DNA from: Synechococcus sp. HK01-R
GTDB taxonomy: Bacteria; Cyanobacteriota; Cyanobacteriia; PCC-6307; Cyanobiaceae
Length of the DNA stretch: 64,000 nt
Direction: 5' to 3'
Assembly: GCF_014217855.1 (NCBI RefSeq)
Contig: NZ_CP059059.1
Coordinates: 1,674,001 to 1,738,000 of the forward strand
The notes under the pieces are model-generated. The model was not told the DNA's origin, searched no databases, and worked only from the letters and a program-made list of their open reading frames with translations. Made by a program: the position numbers and the translations under genes. Shown in pieces: positions 61,886 through 64,000 of this stretch (positions are counted from its first letter, which is position 1; each line of letters starts with the position of its first letter).

Positions 61886-61930
61886 TGCTTTGGGAGCAGG
61901 ATGCCGGGGGTTCAAATCCCTCTACCCCGA
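61886..61930 (+). repeat. right attachment site (attR core)
   Basis: An exact 45-bp copy of the tRNA-Pro 3' part (33500-33544), lacking the tRNA 5' half, so it is not a functional tRNA. The last nine bases are also the end of the flanking minus-strand gene, whose TAG stop is read from CTA at 61922-61924. Confidence 0.95.
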
Positions 61931-64000
61931 TCCATTCACGAGCCAGCGACCGGTAGCGGCCAGCAGCACCATCAAACCGGTTGCTGCGATCCAGGCGCTT
62001 CGACTGTTGCTCAGCATTCTGCGCAGGATGACGGCACTCCAGAGTGCGCCGATCACCACAGACAGGCTTTGACAGAAGGCGATGACGTGGAGGTCTGCTT
62101 GCCAATGGGGCAAGTTCCATGCCCCCTCCTCCAGCAGTGGGGATGCACTCACTGGCAGCAAGAGGCCTGCCTCCTCCATTCCGAGGGGAAGGTGGTCGGC
62201 CAGCAGAAGGCTCCAGATCAAGGGGAGCAAGCCGTAGACGGTGCGATCCAGGCGGGTCTGGCTGAAGAACGGGCGTGCACAGAGAACCAGTAGAGAAGGG
62301 ATTGCCAGGGCGAGGGTCGCGAAGGCAAGCCTTGGAAGCAGTGGTCCGCTGCTCAGGCTTTCCGGTGCCAGGGCATGCCAGCCCCAGAGCCGCTGCCAGT
62401 GATCCAGGCTGATGCTGCCGGCCAGGATCAGAAGCAGGGCCGGTTCGCCGAATGGGATTGCCATGCTGCGTTGCAGGTCGGCAGCCGGGGGGCGAATCGC
62501 CAGTCGAACGGAGCGATGGAGGCAGGCCTGGGCACAGGTGAGGCAGAGCACACAGTTGCGGTTATCGCGCAGGTGGGCGGGGTGGGTGCCAAGCGGGCAG
62601 CCGTTGCTGGCCATTCCTTCACCTTCGGCCGGTCCACCCTTGAAGCAGGCGTAGCTGTTGCAGTTACCGCTACAGATCCCTGCCTGGGCGCGCAGTTCGA
62701 GGATCGACAGCTTCGCGAACAGACCGTTCATGCCACCGATCGGGCAGAGGTAACGGCACCAGAACCGCTTCTCGAAACGCAGTGAACAGACCACAGCGCC
62801 GGCTGTGATCAGCAGCAGTAAACAGCTGCTCAGCCAGGCTGTATTGGGCAGGTTGCCAAGCGCTTCCCAGATGAGGATCAGGGCAAAGCCAGCGCTCAAC
62901 CAGCGGGACGCCCAACCGTCATGGTCTCCGCGGGGCCATGGGGCTGGTCGCCAGCTGAACCTTCGACTCAGCCGCTGGCTGATCTCTCCCCAGACCATGA
63001 AGGGGCAGAACGAACACCAGAGCCGCCCCACCAAGGGGAAGCCGATCAGGATCAGGGGCCACCACCAGGCCCAGAACAGATTGAGGGCTCCGTTATGGGC
63101 TCGATCCTGAGGTCCAAGCCAAAGCCAGAGGTTCACCAGCACGAACACCCAGCTCACCAGGCCGAACAGCAGGGTGTTCCAGAGCCGTGTTGAGCGCATC
63201 CACTCCCTGAGTCGTGGCTTCCAGCGCCAGAGATCGAAGCGGGAGTACTGCTGGCGGGGTGACGTCCAGAACACATCCTCCGGCAACAATTTCGGAGCTT
63301 GTCTGGAGCTCTGGCCATTGTGATGCGTCTCCTGATGGCGCACCTGCTGGATCGCCCGGTCGATCAACGCATCGAGTTCGCGCAGGTTGTTGGGAAAATC
63401 GTGGGTTTGCAGCTGCTTCACCACTCCTTCTGGCACTTCCGGAACTTGCTGCCAGCCAAGGCTTCGGCTCTTTTGCCGTACTTCGTAGCGCAACCATTCA
63501 CCGAGGTCCTGGCGCCTGACCCGCAAAGGGGGAACGCGAATCAGCGTGCAGCAGTCGTCGAACTGGCCGAGGCTTCGTTCGGCGGTGAAGAAGAGGCGAC
63601 CTTCAAAACGATGTCTGGGTGTGCTGGCATCCAGCGGCGCCCATTCACCGGTGCGGGCCAGGTTGAGCAAGGCCTGCCTGGCTGGTTCGGGCACCTGATC
63701 GAGATCATCAACAAGCAAGGATCCAGTCCCGAGCAGCTCCAGGAGGGGCTTTGGCCCCGGGGCATCCCCACTGCCAAACAGATCGGCGCCGTCACTGCGC
63801 ATGCGTGCTCCATCGAGACGAAGCATCAAGTGATGGCGATCAACAGAGCCGAAATGAATCAAGGCCGCCAGGTTGTCTTTCTCCAGCCCGGGTTCGCCGT
63901 ACAGCAATACCGCATGACGGTCCCGATCTGCGGCAGCCGATCGCACGGCATCCCGCAGTTGCTTCGCCTGTCGGCTGCTGCCCACGACCCCGCGTCGCGG
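61922..64000 (-). CDS. degenerate sigma54-type AAA domain fused to polyferredoxin-like membrane protein, partial
   Basis: The frame is open to the window edge, so the N-terminus is missing. First comes an AAA domain like that of sigma54 activators, but with an altered P-loop (YGEPGLEKDNLAAL) and no GAFTGA loop, so it probably cannot act on sigma54. After about residue 260 a NapH/NosR-like membrane domain follows with Cys motifs WCSFCPF, CRYLCPIGG, CSGNCNSYAC and CVLCLTCAQACLH, which bind [4Fe-4S] clusters, and several membrane helices. It may sense redox state or pass electrons. The stop lies in the right attachment core and would be kept after excision. Confidence 0.82.
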   Translation of the reverse strand, partial: PRRGVVGSSRQAKQLRDAVRSAAADRDRHAVLLYGEPGLEKDNLAALIHFGSVDRHHLMLRLDGARMRSDGADLFGSGDAPGPKPLLELLGTGSLLVDDLDQVPEPARQALLNLARTGEWAPLDASTPRHRFEGRLFFTAERSLGQFDDCCTLIRVPPLRVRRQDLGEWLRYEVRQKSRSLGWQQVPEVPEGVVKQLQTHDFPNNLRELDALIDRAIQQVRHQETHHNGQSSRQAPKLLPEDVFWTSPRQQYSRFDLWRWKPRLREWMRSTRLWNTLLFGLVSWVFVLVNLWLWLGPQDRAHNGALNLFWAWWWPLILIGFPLVGRLWCSFCPFMVWGEISQRLSRRFSWRPAPWPRGDHDGWASRWLSAGFALILIWEALGNLPNTAWLSSCLLLLITAGAVVCSLRFEKRFWCRYLCPIGGMNGLFAKLSILELRAQAGICSGNCNSYACFKGGPAEGEGMASNGCPLGTHPAHLRDNRNCVLCLTCAQACLHRSVRLAIRPPAADLQRSMAIPFGEPALLLILAGSISLDHWQRLWGWHALAPESLSSGPLLPRLAFATLALAIPSLLVLCARPFFSQTRLDRTVYGLLPLIWSLLLADHLPLGMEEAGLLLPVSASPLLEEGAWNLPHWQADLHVIAFCQSLSVVIGALWSAVILRRMLSNSRSAWIAATGLMVLLAATGRWLVNGSG

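Larger units (their letters stand above)
33500..61930. mobile_element. tRNA-Pro-integrated element carrying DISARM
   Basis: Bounded by 45-bp direct repeats of tRNA-Pro, with a tyrosine integrase and a Xis-like protein at the right end, a second helix-turn-helix protein at the left end, matching 19-bp putative arm sites inside both ends, a primase-helicase with a nearby G5-repeat cluster, one phage tail-type gene, and a class 1 DISARM operon. No conjugation, capsid or terminase genes are visible. This resembles satellite-like or tycheposon-type elements of picocyanobacteria more than a phage or ICE. Confidence 0.92.

Noticed and set aside
61886-61930. Second tRNA-Pro gene
   Set aside because: Only the 3' 45 bases are present; acceptor 5' strand, D-arm and half the anticodon stem are missing, so it is an attachment repeat.
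33500-61930. Complete prophage or conjugative element
   Set aside because: No terminase, portal, capsid, relaxase or type IV secretion gene is visible; only one tail-type gene.

Overview
The window looks like a chromosome segment of a high-GC picocyanobacterium (marine or coastal Synechococcus/Cyanobium type). Supporting genes are a PsbP-like (CyanoP) lipoprotein, Ycf54, carotenoid isomerase CrtH, PsbY, a glycine-rich cyanobacterial RRM protein, and the tight, overlapping gene packing with many short conserved proteins typical of that group.

Region 1 (1-33,470) is ordinary chromosome. In order it holds a PsbP-like protein; a scar of two truncated transport genes; MgtC-like, LCP, cation/proton antiporter and ABC-exporter genes; a PEP-mutase/isocitrate-lyase family enzyme; an RNA-binding protein; a DEAD-box helicase; a complete recC-recB-recD operon ending in a mannose-6-phosphate-isomerase cupin; pdxJ, ycf54, an acyltransferase, bolA-grxD, crtH, a CDF-like transporter, trmFO, psbY, a gamma-carbonic-anhydrase-like protein, tRNA-Lys(UUU), a response regulator/histidine kinase/PAS set, and tRNA-Pro(UGG).

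Region 2 (33,500-61,930) is an integrated mobile element of about 28.4 kb. It is bounded by a perfect 45-bp direct repeat of the 3' part of tRNA-Pro, and the tyrosine integrase lies at the far end next to a small MerR/Xis-like protein. A 19-bp sequence is repeated just inside both ends and looks like integrase arm sites. The element carries its own primase-helicase (Prim-Pol plus DUF3987-like), beside a dense cluster of seven G5 repeats that may be an origin. It also has a solitary phage tail-type gene. Its main cargo is a complete class 1 DISARM anti-phage operon, drmD-drmMI-drmA-drmB-drmC, on the minus strand. Next to DISARM lie less familiar genes: a lone Cas4-like PD-(D/E)XK protein, two overlapping membrane proteins that resemble each other, and an AT-richer two-gene unit of a kinase-WYL fusion and an unrecognised 476-aa protein. 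Architecture and tRNA targeting resemble the picocyanobacterial tycheposon type of element; this is an inference.

Region 3 (61,922-64,000) returns to chromosome with a truncated-by-window gene fusing a degenerate sigma54-type AAA domain to a polyferredoxin-like membrane protein. Its stop codon lies inside the right-hand attachment repeat.

Working model: the element enters at tRNA-Pro using Int/Xis, can replicate or prime with its own primase-helicase, and protects its host through DISARM. The 49-55 kb block is the best place to look for an undescribed system.
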